Below are positions 6,191-15,300 of a DNA stretch of 19,030 nt, piece by piece; positions within the stretch are counted from its first letter, which is position 1; the number at the start of each line of letters is the position of its first letter. The stretch is from assembly GCA_002897695.1 (NCBI GenBank), contig BDTG01000029.1:1-19030 (forward strand), given 5' to 3'. This DNA comes from a bacterium BMS3Abin14 (GTDB lineage Bacteria; BMS3Abin14). The translations under genes and the position numbers were made by a program. A model generated the notes under the pieces. That model saw only the letters and a list, made by a program, of their open reading frames with translations. It had not been told where the DNA came from and did no database searches.

Positions 6191-7228
6191 TCAGCTGAAC
6201 ATCTGGTTCTCCTGCTCCATGACCCTGATAAAGGTCGTCCGCTTGGTCAGTTCCTTTAACGCCAGTGCCCCTACATACGTACAGGCGGAGCGCATCCCCC
6301 CCAGTATGTCCTTTACGGTATCCTCGATGAAGCCCTTGTAAGGGACCTGGACATTTTTCCCCTCAGACGAGCGGTAATCAGCAACGCCCCCTGAGTGCTT
6401 CTCCATGGCAATTGACGAACTCATGCCGTAGAACATTTTGTATGTTTTGCCGTCACGTTCCAGCATCTCGCCTCCGCACTCGTCGTGCCCGGCGAACATG
6501 CCCCCTACCATGACAAAGTCAGCGCCGCCACCAAAAGCCTTGGCGACATCTCCTGCACAGGTGCAGCCTCCGTCTGATATAATCCTTCCTCCCAAACCGT
6601 GCGCAGCGTCTGCACACTCGATCACCGCCGAAAGCTGAGGATAGCCAACCCCGGCCTTAATGCGAGTGGTGCACACAGAGCCAGGCCCGATCCCAACCTT
6701 GATGATGTCAGCGCCCGACAGAAGAAGCTCCTCCACCATCTCGCCGGAGACTACATTACCTGATACTATTGTCTTTTCGGGGAAATTTTCCCGCACTTTG
6801 CTGACGAACTCAACGAACGATTCCGCGTATCCGTTGGCCACATCTATACAAATAAATTCCAGTCCGGGGTGATCACCTATTATCCGCTTGAGTTTCTCCA
6901 TGTCCTTTTCCGACTTGCCGATGCTTACCATAATCTTGCCGTAGATATCCTGGTCTTTGCCTGACAGGAATCGGGTCCAGGCCTCGGCGCCGTAGTGTTT
7001 GTGGATGGCCGTCATCATACCGAACCGGCCCAGGACTTCAGCTACCTCGAAGGTCCCAATGGTATCCATGTTGGTCGCGATCACCGGAACCCCTGTCCAC
7101 TCTTTCTTGCTGTGTAAGAAGGTGTAGGTCCTGTTCAGTTCCACATCAATCCGGCTTTTCAGGGTCGATCTCTTGGGCCTTATCAACACGTCTTTGAATC
7201 CCAGCTTCAAATCTGTTTCCAGGCGCAT
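6191..7228 (-). CDS. guaC: GMP reductase
   Basis: GuaC reduces GMP to IMP with NADPH and release of ammonia, returning guanine nucleotides to the adenine branch of purine salvage. The 345-residue length matches the E. coli-type enzyme (347). Visible features of the IMPDH/GMPR barrel are an N-terminal [22 protein letters not shown] near residue 52, the catalytic loop [11 protein letters not shown] with C186, the phosphate-binding [24 protein letters not shown] region split over residues 217-240, and the flap [15 protein letters not shown] near 276-290. No CBS domains are inserted, which favours GMP reductase over IMP dehydrogenase. The ATG has a strong GGAGGA ribosome-binding sequence. It is transcribed alone or with the truncated membrane-protein gene after it. 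Confidence 0.93.
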   Translation of the reverse strand: MRLETDLKLGFKDVLIRPKRSTLKSRIDVELNRTYTFLHSKKEWTGVPVIATNMDTIGTFEVAEVLGRFGMMTAIHKHYGAEAWTRFLSGKDQDIYGKIMVSIGKSEKDMEKLKRIIGDHPGLEFICIDVANGYAESFVEFVSKVRENFPEKTIVSGNVVSGEMVEELLLSGADIIKVGIGPGSVCTTRIKAGVGYPQLSAVIECADAAHGLGGRIISDGGCTCAGDVAKAFGGGADFVMVGGMFAGHDECGGEMLERDGKTYKMFYGMSSSIAMEKHSGGVADYRSSEGKNVQVPYKGFIEDTVKDILGGMRSACTYVGALALKELTKRTTFIRVMEQENQMFS

Positions 7229-7642
7229 AGTTCTTCCTCCTTATCGCTTGCGTCGTGCCCCAAGTATTAACGTGGCACCTGACATGTCCTTTTAACCTCC
7301 TGCGTCGGAACGCAGTTTCAAAACTCCCTGTTTCTCATATATAGCTTACCAGATTGTCAGTTATCGAGCTTGGCAAGCGACATTTCGTCGAATGTTTCGG
7401 GCATCACAGGAGGTCCCCAGCGATGCTTTCCCCGCGATTGGACACGTTTTCAACACACAATCCTTGCAATGGCAGGGTATTCCTGATCAGCTTGGAGACA
7501 AGCATGGGTTCCTCCCCGGATACAAAGGTTAGCTCTCACCACCTAAGTAACCGAAAGAACTCATGCTTTCAATTGTCAAAGACCAGATTCATGCACTCAT
7601 TTGTGCGACGAGCCAAAAATATTTATCGTAAGTGTATTCTGT
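7229..7642. other. Intergenic region between guaC and the RHH/MazF pair
   Basis: No gene is supported. On the minus strand it holds the guaC leader, with a small hairpin (CTGCGT 7300-7305, ACGCAG 7310-7315) and an AT-rich TATATA near 7336-7343 that could be a -10 element without a convincing -35. A 117-codon plus-strand frame (7354-7707) has no recognisable features and ends inside the next gene. Confidence 0.4.
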
Positions 7643-7671
7643 TTGACACGACATGGAGTATGGATTATTAT
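7643..7671 (+). promoter_or_regulatory. Sigma-70-type promoter of RHH/MazF operon
   Basis: A consensus -35, TTGACA (7643-7648), is followed after exactly 17 bases by TATTAT (7666-7671). The antitoxin ATG lies 32 bases beyond the -10, with AGGGGG (7692-7697) as its ribosome-binding sequence. The -10 lies inside a palindromic operator candidate. Confidence 0.75.
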
Positions 7672-7685
7672 AGCTATAACAATCC
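7662..7685. promoter_or_regulatory. Palindromic operator over the -10 box
   Basis: The arms GGATTATTATAG (7662-7673) and CTATAACAATCC (7674-7685) are complementary at all but one position, giving a 24-bp near-perfect palindrome that covers the -10 element. Ribbon-helix-helix antitoxins commonly repress their own operon by binding such sites, so autoregulation by the gene at 7704 is the natural reading. Confidence 0.65.
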
Positions 7686-7703
7686 ACATTTAGGGGGTTT
7701 AAT

Positions 7704-7937
7704 ATGAGAACCGTGCAAATGACTCTTGATGATGAACTTGTCAAAGCGGTTGATCGGGTTTCGAAGCAACTCCGCACAAGTCGTTCCGCTTTCACAAGAA
7801 GTGCGCTTCGTGAGGCGCTTGCCCGTCACAAACTTGAGCAACTGGAGCGAGAGCACCGTCAGGGCTACGAACGGCATCCGGTTGCTGCCGATGAGGTTTC
7901 GGTCTGGGAAACCGAGCAAGCCTGGGGTGATGAATGA
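7704..7937 (+). CDS. Ribbon-helix-helix antitoxin of a MazEF-like pair
   Basis: This 77-residue protein begins with a ribbon-helix-helix (CopG/Arc-type) DNA-binding domain: the MRTVQMTLDDELVKAVD strand and first helix, then TSRSAFTRSALREAL as the second helix (about residues 1-43). The charged C-terminal tail (about 44-77, rich in E, R and W) is the usual toxin-binding arm. It should neutralise the MazF-type RNase encoded next and repress their shared promoter. Its final codons overlap the toxin start in an ATGA junction. The ATG at 7704 is set by AGGGGG at 7692-7697. Confidence 0.85.
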   Translation: MRTVQMTLDDELVKAVDRVSKQLRTSRSAFTRSALREALARHKLEQLEREHRQGYERHPVAADEVSVWETEQAWGDE

Positions 7938-8245
7938 GACACGGCGAAATACGCTGGTACAAGTTCGGACGACCAGATAAAAAAAGGCCCGTACTTATTC
8001 TTACGCGAAATTCAGTGTTGGAATATCTTGGTGAAGTAACCGTCGCTCCCATTACAAGTACGGTCCGCAATATACCGTCTGAGGTGTTTCTGTCGAAAGC
8101 CGACGGCATGCCCCGGGATTGCGCTGTCAACTGTGACCACCTGCAGACTGTTTTGAAGGGGAAAATCGGATCACTGATCACATCTTTGCCGTCTCGAAAA
8201 ATGGTTGATGTTGGATGGGCAATCCGCTTTGCCCTCGATTTTTGA
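7934..8245 (+). CDS. MazF/PemK-family endoribonuclease toxin
   Basis: This 103-residue protein has the MazF/PemK beta-barrel layout: RHGEIRWYKF at the start, the KKRPVLILTRN strand with R18, VTVAPITSTVR (T41/S42), a GMPRDCAVNCDHLQTV segment and the closing helix VDVGWAIRFALDF. MazF enzymes cleave single-stranded mRNA at short sequences, stopping translation. R18 and the T/S after PI correspond to the usual active-site positions, so it appears complete. It overlaps the RHH antitoxin by four bases and shares its promoter. It is the only toxin in this window without an obvious lesion. Confidence 0.85.
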   Translation: MRHGEIRWYKFGRPDKKRPVLILTRNSVLEYLGEVTVAPITSTVRNIPSEVFLSKADGMPRDCAVNCDHLQTVLKGKIGSLITSLPSRKMVDVGWAIRFALDF

Positions 8246-8440
8246 TGACTTCGCAAAAAGCCATCATGGGAATCCTGGGGTCAAACCCCGATTCCGAGGT
8301 TTCGAGGGCCCTGATGATGCCACCAGGATAGTCGGGGTCCCTTCAGTTGACGTCCCTCTCCGTCCTTACCTCTGATATTGCAAAGCGAGGATAGGGGATA
8401 TTTTGTGGTTGAAACCATCAGGTGGTTATAATTCCACCAT
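8246..8440. other. Intergenic region after MazF with hairpin
   Basis: A hairpin lies just past the MazF stop: GGAAT (8269-8273) and GGGGT (8277-8281) pair with ACCCC (8285-8289) and ATTCC (8291-8295). It has no T-tract, so it may be an mRNA stabiliser rather than a classical terminator. Further right, TTGTGG (8403-8408) and TATAAT (8427-8432), 18 bases apart, form a possible promoter that would give a nearly leaderless transcript of the ATPase remnant. Confidence 0.4.
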
Positions 8441-8656
8441 ATGATAGCCAGGAATATAACAGACGGAATCCTTGAAAGCCTTTCGGACAGCCCGGTGGTC
8501 CTGCTCGTCGGGGCAAGGCAGGTCGCCAAAGTTGTTTTTAAACGACACCGGCCTTGCGGCGTACCTGATGGGATTGAACAGGGCCGGCTTGAGCTCGAAA
8601 AGTCCATCAACGTTATCCATTATAAACAGATCATGATGGTGCTGATTTTCGGATGA
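8441..8656 (+). pseudogene. AAA ATPase (DUF4143-type) gene collapsed by internal deletion
   Basis: The frame starts MIARNITDGILESLSDSPVV and reaches LLVGARQVAK, the beginning of a P-loop that would normally read GARQVGKT/S. From 8523 a different frame gives SPKLFLNDTGLAAYLMGLN (to about 8585), the start of the DUF4143 C-terminal domain. Intact members have about 200 or more residues between these points. Here the Walker A glycine/lysine-threonine, Walker B and the rest of the AAA core are missing, and the two ends meet out of frame near 8522-8530. The DUF4143 half also ends early. No ribosome-binding sequence precedes the ATG. These ATPases are common accessory genes of uncertain function; this copy is dead. 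Confidence 0.75.
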
Positions 8657-8678
8657 AAGCTTGCTTTCATCGCAAGCT
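8652..8678. repeat. Overlapping, mutually exclusive hairpins
   Basis: GATGAAAGC (8652-8660) and GCTTTCATC (8663-8671) form a perfect 9-bp stem. AGCTTGC (8658-8664) and GCAAGCT (8672-8678) form an alternative perfect 7-bp stem with loop TTTCATC. The two cannot form together. No coding or regulatory role can be assigned. Confidence 0.5.
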
Positions 8679-8775
8679 GAAATATCTCAACAGTTCTGGT
8701 GCGGGGATGCTCCTTCCTCTGCGAAACCCTTCTTTAAAACCCCGCTTTTCCCCTCTGGACACTGGATTCTGAAAA
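8679..8775. other. Short gene-free stretch
   Basis: Nothing recognisable was seen between the hairpins and the end of the PIN toxin remnant on the minus strand. Confidence 0.35.
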
Positions 8776-8898
8776 TCAAACATCCCCTATCCATTTCAGA
8801 TGCTTGGCGAAGGGTGTCCCGCGGACGGTATCGTAAAGCTCCCTCCCGGCGGTAACCATGCGGCATTCCTGCCGGACGGCAAGGGCGAGGCTCAAACC
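8776..8898 (-). pseudogene. C-terminal stub of a VapC-like PIN toxin
   Basis: Immediately after the antitoxin stop, a minus-strand frame without its own start reads SLALAVRQECRMVTAGRELY and ends DTVRGTPFAKHLKWIGDV before TGA at 8776-8778. This matches the last 35-40 residues of VapC/FitB-type PIN RNases, where the fourth acidic site is normally followed by LALA, then V-T-A/G and a final W-x-D. The first two thirds, with the conserved N-terminal D, the E and most of the catalytic acids, are gone, so no active RNase can be made. The remnant overlaps the antitoxin stop, indicating that the deletion removed the toxin start as well. Confidence 0.75.
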
Positions 8899-9122
8899 CT
8901 GCCCGATTTCTCGGCAAGCTTCGCGCTGTCCGTGTGTTCCCGGCCTCCGAGCATCCTCCGTATCCTCGCGGAGAGGATAACTGTATCCCGGGACTCCGAC
9001 CGGGCGGCATTCTCGATGATGTTCTTTATCTCGGACTGCATGGACCGGCCGTTTCGCCGCGCCCGCGCCTTGAGGTGTTTGATGGTTTCATCATCGAGAT
9101 CCCGCACAAGAATGTTGGGCAT
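8892..9122 (-). CDS. FitA/VapB-like ribbon-helix-helix antitoxin
   Basis: This 76-residue protein begins MPNILVRDLDDETIKHLKAR with the second helix NGRSMQSEIKNIIENA, the typical FitA/Arc-type ribbon-helix-helix domain found in antitoxins of PIN RNases. The C-terminal part (about 45-76) is the usual toxin-wrapping tail. The ATG at 9122 has GGGAGG ahead of it. Its partner PIN gene, expected directly downstream on the minus strand, survives only as a stub, so the antitoxin is now solitary. It may still repress its own promoter or counter related toxins elsewhere. A 13-bp inverted repeat lies just upstream. Confidence 0.8.
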   Translation of the reverse strand: MPNILVRDLDDETIKHLKARARRNGRSMQSEIKNIIENAARSESRDTVILSARIRRMLGGREHTDSAKLAEKSGRV

Positions 9123-9140
9123 GGCAACCTCCCTCTCTAA

Positions 9141-9178
9141 TCAGTTTCTGCTTTCGGGGACCTGGAAGCAGAAACTGA
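9141..9178. promoter_or_regulatory. 13-bp perfect inverted repeat upstream of the antitoxin
   Basis: TCAGTTTCTGCTT (9141-9153) and AAGCAGAAACTGA (9166-9178) are perfect complements around a 12-base spacer. It lies about 20 bases before the antitoxin start and has no T-tract. It is a candidate operator or leader hairpin; a role as fdhD terminator is less likely. Confidence 0.5.
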
Positions 9179-9233
9179 GGTTTGGGGTTTGGGGTTTAAC
9201 TTCAAACTCTCAAACTCTCAAACTTCAAACTTG
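9179..9233. repeat. Low-complexity GTTTGGG / CAAACTCT repeat tract
   Basis: Two to three units of GTTTGGG (period 7) are followed by four CAAACT-type units (period 7-8). The two halves are partly complementary and could fold back on each other. It sits directly after the fdhD stop and may serve as a transcription end or simply be slipped-strand repeat. Confidence 0.5.
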
Positions 9234-9236
9234 CCC

Positions 9237-12079
<2,843 letters not shown>

Positions 12080-13342
12080 TCACAGCGCGACTGCCTTGAG
12101 GAGCAGGAAGATGAGGACGGTCAAAACGGCGGTGGCGGGAATGGTAATGAGCCAGGAGTTGATGATATTACGGATCACCCGAAGGTTGATGGCCGCCATC
12201 CCCCTGGCCATGCCCACACCGATGATGGATCCCACCAGAGTATGGCTGGTGGAAACCGGCAGACCGAGTTTGGAACAGGCCAGAACAGTAGTGGCGGTGG
12301 CAAACTCCGCCGAGAAACCGCGGGAGGGTGTAATAGAGGTGATCTTCCTGCCCACCGTCTCGATGACCTTGTATCCCCATGTTCCCAGGCCGATGACGAT
12401 CCCAACGCCGCCCAGGGCAAGGATCCACATCGGTACACCCACTTGCATTTCGAGATTGCCGGTTTTAAATACGGACACGATAGCGGCGAATGGCCCGATG
12501 GCGTTGGCGACATCATTTGCACCATGGGCGAACGCCACGTAACAGGCAGTCCCAATCTGGAGGTATCTGAATATTCCTTCAACCTGATCGAATGCCGCCT
12601 TCCGTTTCCTTGGTCTGACGGCATAATTTCTCTCCAGGATGAACTTCATGACCAGGTAGGCCAGAACGCCGACGACAATGGCGATCATGAGGGCTTCCCT
12701 GAAAGGAATATCCAGGTGCAGGTTTTTCAGCCCTTTAAAGAGCATGGATAAGACAAGCACAACGGCCACCGGGAAGATGAGGATAGGTACGACTCTCCTC
12801 GCGGCCCGGACGGGGTCCCAGGCCGCCAGAACGGTTCTCTTGATGAACGAGAAGGTAATAAACGCGATTACCCCCCCAACCAACGGGGAGATAACCCAAC
12901 TCGCCACGACTGACCCCAGCCTTCCCCAGTTTATCGCAGAAATCCCGCCGACAAGAAGGCCGAAACCCACAATGGACCCCACGATGGAGTGGGTGGTGGA
13001 AACGGGAAGACCCAACGCTGTGGACAGGTTCAGCCAGATACCCGACGCCAGCAGGGCCGCCAGCATGCCGAGGACGAACAAGTCCGCATTGCCCTTGAAA
13101 ATGGCGGGAGAAACGATTCCCTTGCGAACGGTATCGGTGACGTGCCCCCCCACGAGGAAAGCCCCGGCGAATTCGAATACCCCTGCAAGTAAAACAGCCT
13201 GCTTAAGGCTGACGGCGTGGGAACCCACGGACGTTCCCATGGCGTTGGCCACATCGTTGGCGCCGATGTTCCATGCCATATAGAAGCAGACCGCAAGGCT
13301 GACCCAGAAAACCCAGATTCCAAGCTCAAGCACGAATAACAC
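12080..13342 (-). CDS. pit: PiT-family low-affinity phosphate transporter
   Basis: This 420-residue inner-membrane protein belongs to the PiT (PitA) family, which imports metal-phosphate complexes driven by the proton gradient. Two internally repeated PiT signatures are present: GANDVANAMGTSVG (about 27-40) with GLPVSTTHSIVGS, and HGANDVANAIGP (about 274-285) with GLPVSTSHTLVGS, reflecting the inverted-repeat topology. About ten hydrophobic segments are visible. The DUF47 gene 31 bases upstream encodes the usual PhoU-like partner. PiT-type carriers elsewhere also admit oxyanion look-alikes such as arsenate and tellurite, which may matter in a selenium operon, though that is inference. The start ATG at 13342 fits the first membrane helix. 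Confidence 0.92.
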   Translation of the reverse strand: MLFVLELGIWVFWVSLAVCFYMAWNIGANDVANAMGTSVGSHAVSLKQAVLLAGVFEFAGAFLVGGHVTDTVRKGIVSPAIFKGNADLFVLGMLAALLASGIWLNLSTALGLPVSTTHSIVGSIVGFGLLVGGISAINWGRLGSVVASWVISPLVGGVIAFITFSFIKRTVLAAWDPVRAARRVVPILIFPVAVVLVLSMLFKGLKNLHLDIPFREALMIAIVVGVLAYLVMKFILERNYAVRPRKRKAAFDQVEGIFRYLQIGTACYVAFAHGANDVANAIGPFAAIVSVFKTGNLEMQVGVPMWILALGGVGIVIGLGTWGYKVIETVGRKITSITPSRGFSAEFATATTVLACSKLGLPVSTSHTLVGSIIGVGMARGMAAINLRVIRNIINSWLITIPATAVLTVLIFLLLKAVAL

Positions 13343-13373
13343 CCCTACTCAATGGTGGCGCATCCCGATGGAT

Positions 13374-14048
13374 TTATTTGGAAATGAAAAGGCGTATACG
13401 ATTGCCAGTCTTCTCAGCGTTGTTCGCAATATCCCCCAACGCCCCCAGAACTTTCATCCAGAGAACAATATTCAAGGCCCCGAGCTCATCCTCCATGGCG
13501 AGAAGTTTTTTGAGCAGGTCATGCTGCATCCGATCGGCCTTGTGCTCCTCACGGCCCAGCGCATCGATCATCTCGGTGACCTTTCCGGCCTCGGCTCCGC
13601 CGAATGAAGCCTCAACCAGTTCGTCCAGTTCGCTGCTGATCCTGGCAAAATGCTCCACGGTTATCATGACCTGCCCGATGAAGCCCCACATCTCATCCCT
13701 GATTGCTGTTGGAAACGGGAGCTTGCGCATGTTCAAAAGGACCATGACGTCCTCGGCTACATCGCTGATCTTGTCCTGAAAGGACAGGATATCCACAATG
13801 TCCTTTCGTGCCACAGGTGTAAAAATGGTCTTGGGAAGATCGCCCCGGATCTCGTTTTTTATGATATCGGCCTCATATTCCGCATGCCCGATCTTTTCCG
13901 ACAGCTCATCGAACGTTTTTTCGTCGTCCTCCTCAAAGGCCTTGAAGAGATCCGGAATAAGCCTGGCAGTATCCATCACCTTTGTCATGTGATCCTGCAG
14001 CGGGCCGAATGGGGATTTGGCAAAAAGTTCGAAAATGGTCCTTCTCAT
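13374..14048 (-). CDS. DUF47 (PhoU-like) regulator of the Pit transporter
   Basis: This 224-residue, all-helical protein belongs to the DUF47/TIGR00153 family, distantly related to PhoU. Features include the N-terminal FELFAKSPFGPLQDHM, an acidic EEDDEKTFDELSEKI helix, HAEYEADIIKNEIR and ILSFQDKISDVAEDV, the last resembling the metal-binding E/DxxxD pattern of PhoU. Members are almost always encoded next to a pit gene and are thought to control its activity. Here pit begins 31 bases after its stop. It follows moeA with a 16-base gap and has an AGGAAAAT ribosome-binding sequence. It is probably cytoplasmic and peripheral to the transporter. Confidence 0.88.
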   Translation of the reverse strand: MRRTIFELFAKSPFGPLQDHMTKVMDTARLIPDLFKAFEEDDEKTFDELSEKIGHAEYEADIIKNEIRGDLPKTIFTPVARKDIVDILSFQDKISDVAEDVMVLLNMRKLPFPTAIRDEMWGFIGQVMITVEHFARISSELDELVEASFGGAEAGKVTEMIDALGREEHKADRMQHDLLKKLLAMEDELGALNIVLWMKVLGALGDIANNAEKTGNRIRLFISK

Positions 14049-14064
14049 GGATTTTCCTCCCGCA

Positions 14065-15300
14065 TCAAACGCCCCCTTTCAGGAGCGCATCGTCACTGTT
14101 CAGCAGGTACACATCGACCTGTTGACCGGCATCGACACCGTCGGTGTCCTCGGGCAGAACAATAATCCCGTTAGCAAGGGACATTGACCGCAGTATCCCG
14201 GAACCCTGCGCGCCTGTTGTTCTCGCATAGAAGATTCCATCCCTTCTCTCTACTATGCCTCGAATGAAATTTCTACGACCTTTTTTCTTTCTGATATCCT
14301 GCTCCATTGTTGCCTTCACTGTCGGCCTGAAGAGCCTGGTGTGGCCCATCATCTTCCTGATGGACGGACGGGCATAGAGCTCAAAGGAAAGGGCTGCGGA
14401 TACGGGGTTGCCCGGGAGAGCGAATATGGGTTTCCAGCCCATGACGCCGAAGGTCATGGGCTTGCCCGGCTTCTGGGCGACCCTGCTAAAGAGCACTCTG
14501 GCGCCGATCTCCTCGAGTACCTCCTTCAGGTAATCGTAATCCCCCATGGATACTCCGCCTGATGTGACTACCACATCTGAAGTAAACCCTTCCCGGATCA
14601 TTTCGGCCAGTTGGACAGGATCATCCCGGGAGATGCCCAGCAGGCGCGGAATGGCGCCGCATTCCCTGACAAGGCCCATAAGAGAATAGGAGTTGCTGCT
14701 GAATATCTGGGCCTCACGGGGGACCTCTCCCAGGTTAACCACTTCGTCCCCGGTGGCGATAATAGCCACCGTGGGCCTTCGGTAGACGGTCAGCTGAGCG
14801 ATGCCCTGCGAGGCGACAAGGCCCATGTCGACCGGACCTATGCATCTTCCCGCTTCCAGGATATCCGACCCTGCGGCAATGTCCTCTCCTGCGGCACGGA
14901 TATTTCCCCCCACCCTCGGAGGGTTACACAGAACAAGACAACCGTCCTTAAAGGATGTGTCTTCAACCCGGACCACCGTATCCACGCCATCCGGGATCGG
15001 GGCTCCAGTCATGATTTTGACAGCCCTGTTGGAATTCACGGCAGCCCCAGGCCAGTCACCGGCCCTGATTGTCCGGGACACGGGGATAAAGACGGGCGCA
15101 CTTTTTGAGGCACCGGCGGCCTGGACGGCGGTCAGCGCAAAACCGTCCATGGCCGAGTTGTTCGTGGGGGGAACGTCCCGGGAGGCATGGACGGACCGTG
15201 CGAGCACCCGGCCCAGACAGTCGGTCAGGGATACGACCTCCACCCCTCCGACATGGCTGTTTTCCAGAATAATCCTCCGCGCCTCCGATACCTGAATCAT
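14065..15300 (-). CDS. moeA: Molybdopterin molybdenumtransferase MoeA
   Basis: MoeA inserts molybdate into adenylated molybdopterin, the last common step in making molybdenum cofactor. The 411-residue protein shows the family's four-domain order: NNSAMDGFAL (about 47-56), GAPIPDGVDTVVRVED, TGDEV in the MPT-binding domain, TSGGVSMGDYDYLKE, KPGKPMTFG and FALPGNPVSA, followed by a C-terminal beta domain (about 330-411). It overlaps the SelB stop by four bases (ATGA), so it is translationally coupled to selB. In this operon it most likely supports the same molybdoenzyme that needs selenocysteine, with formate dehydrogenase the obvious candidate given fdhD downstream. Confidence 0.93.
   Translation of the reverse strand: MIQVSEARRIILENSHVGGVEVVSLTDCLGRVLARSVHASRDVPPTNNSAMDGFALTAVQAAGASKSAPVFIPVSRTIRAGDWPGAAVNSNRAVKIMTGAPIPDGVDTVVRVEDTSFKDGCLVLCNPPRVGGNIRAAGEDIAAGSDILEAGRCIGPVDMGLVASQGIAQLTVYRRPTVAIIATGDEVVNLGEVPREAQIFSSNSYSLMGLVRECGAIPRLLGISRDDPVQLAEMIREGFTSDVVVTSGGVSMGDYDYLKEVLEEIGARVLFSRVAQKPGKPMTFGVMGWKPIFALPGNPVSAALSFELYARPSIRKMMGHTRLFRPTVKATMEQDIRKKKGRRNFIRGIVERRDGIFYARTTGAQGSGILRSMSLANGIIVLPEDTDGVDAGQQVDVYLLNSDDALLKGGV

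Noticed and set aside
7354-7707. 117-codon plus-strand frame before the RHH antitoxin
   Set aside because: No motif, poor composition, and it covers the clear promoter and operator of the toxin-antitoxin pair.
8426-8620. 64-codon minus-strand frame
   Set aside because: It is the mirror of the AAA-DUF4143 remnant, whose plus-strand similarity is convincing.
9179-9233. Possible CRISPR-like array in the GTTTGGG/CAAACTCT tract
   Set aside because: The units are only 7-8 bases with no spacers; it is a simple low-complexity repeat.
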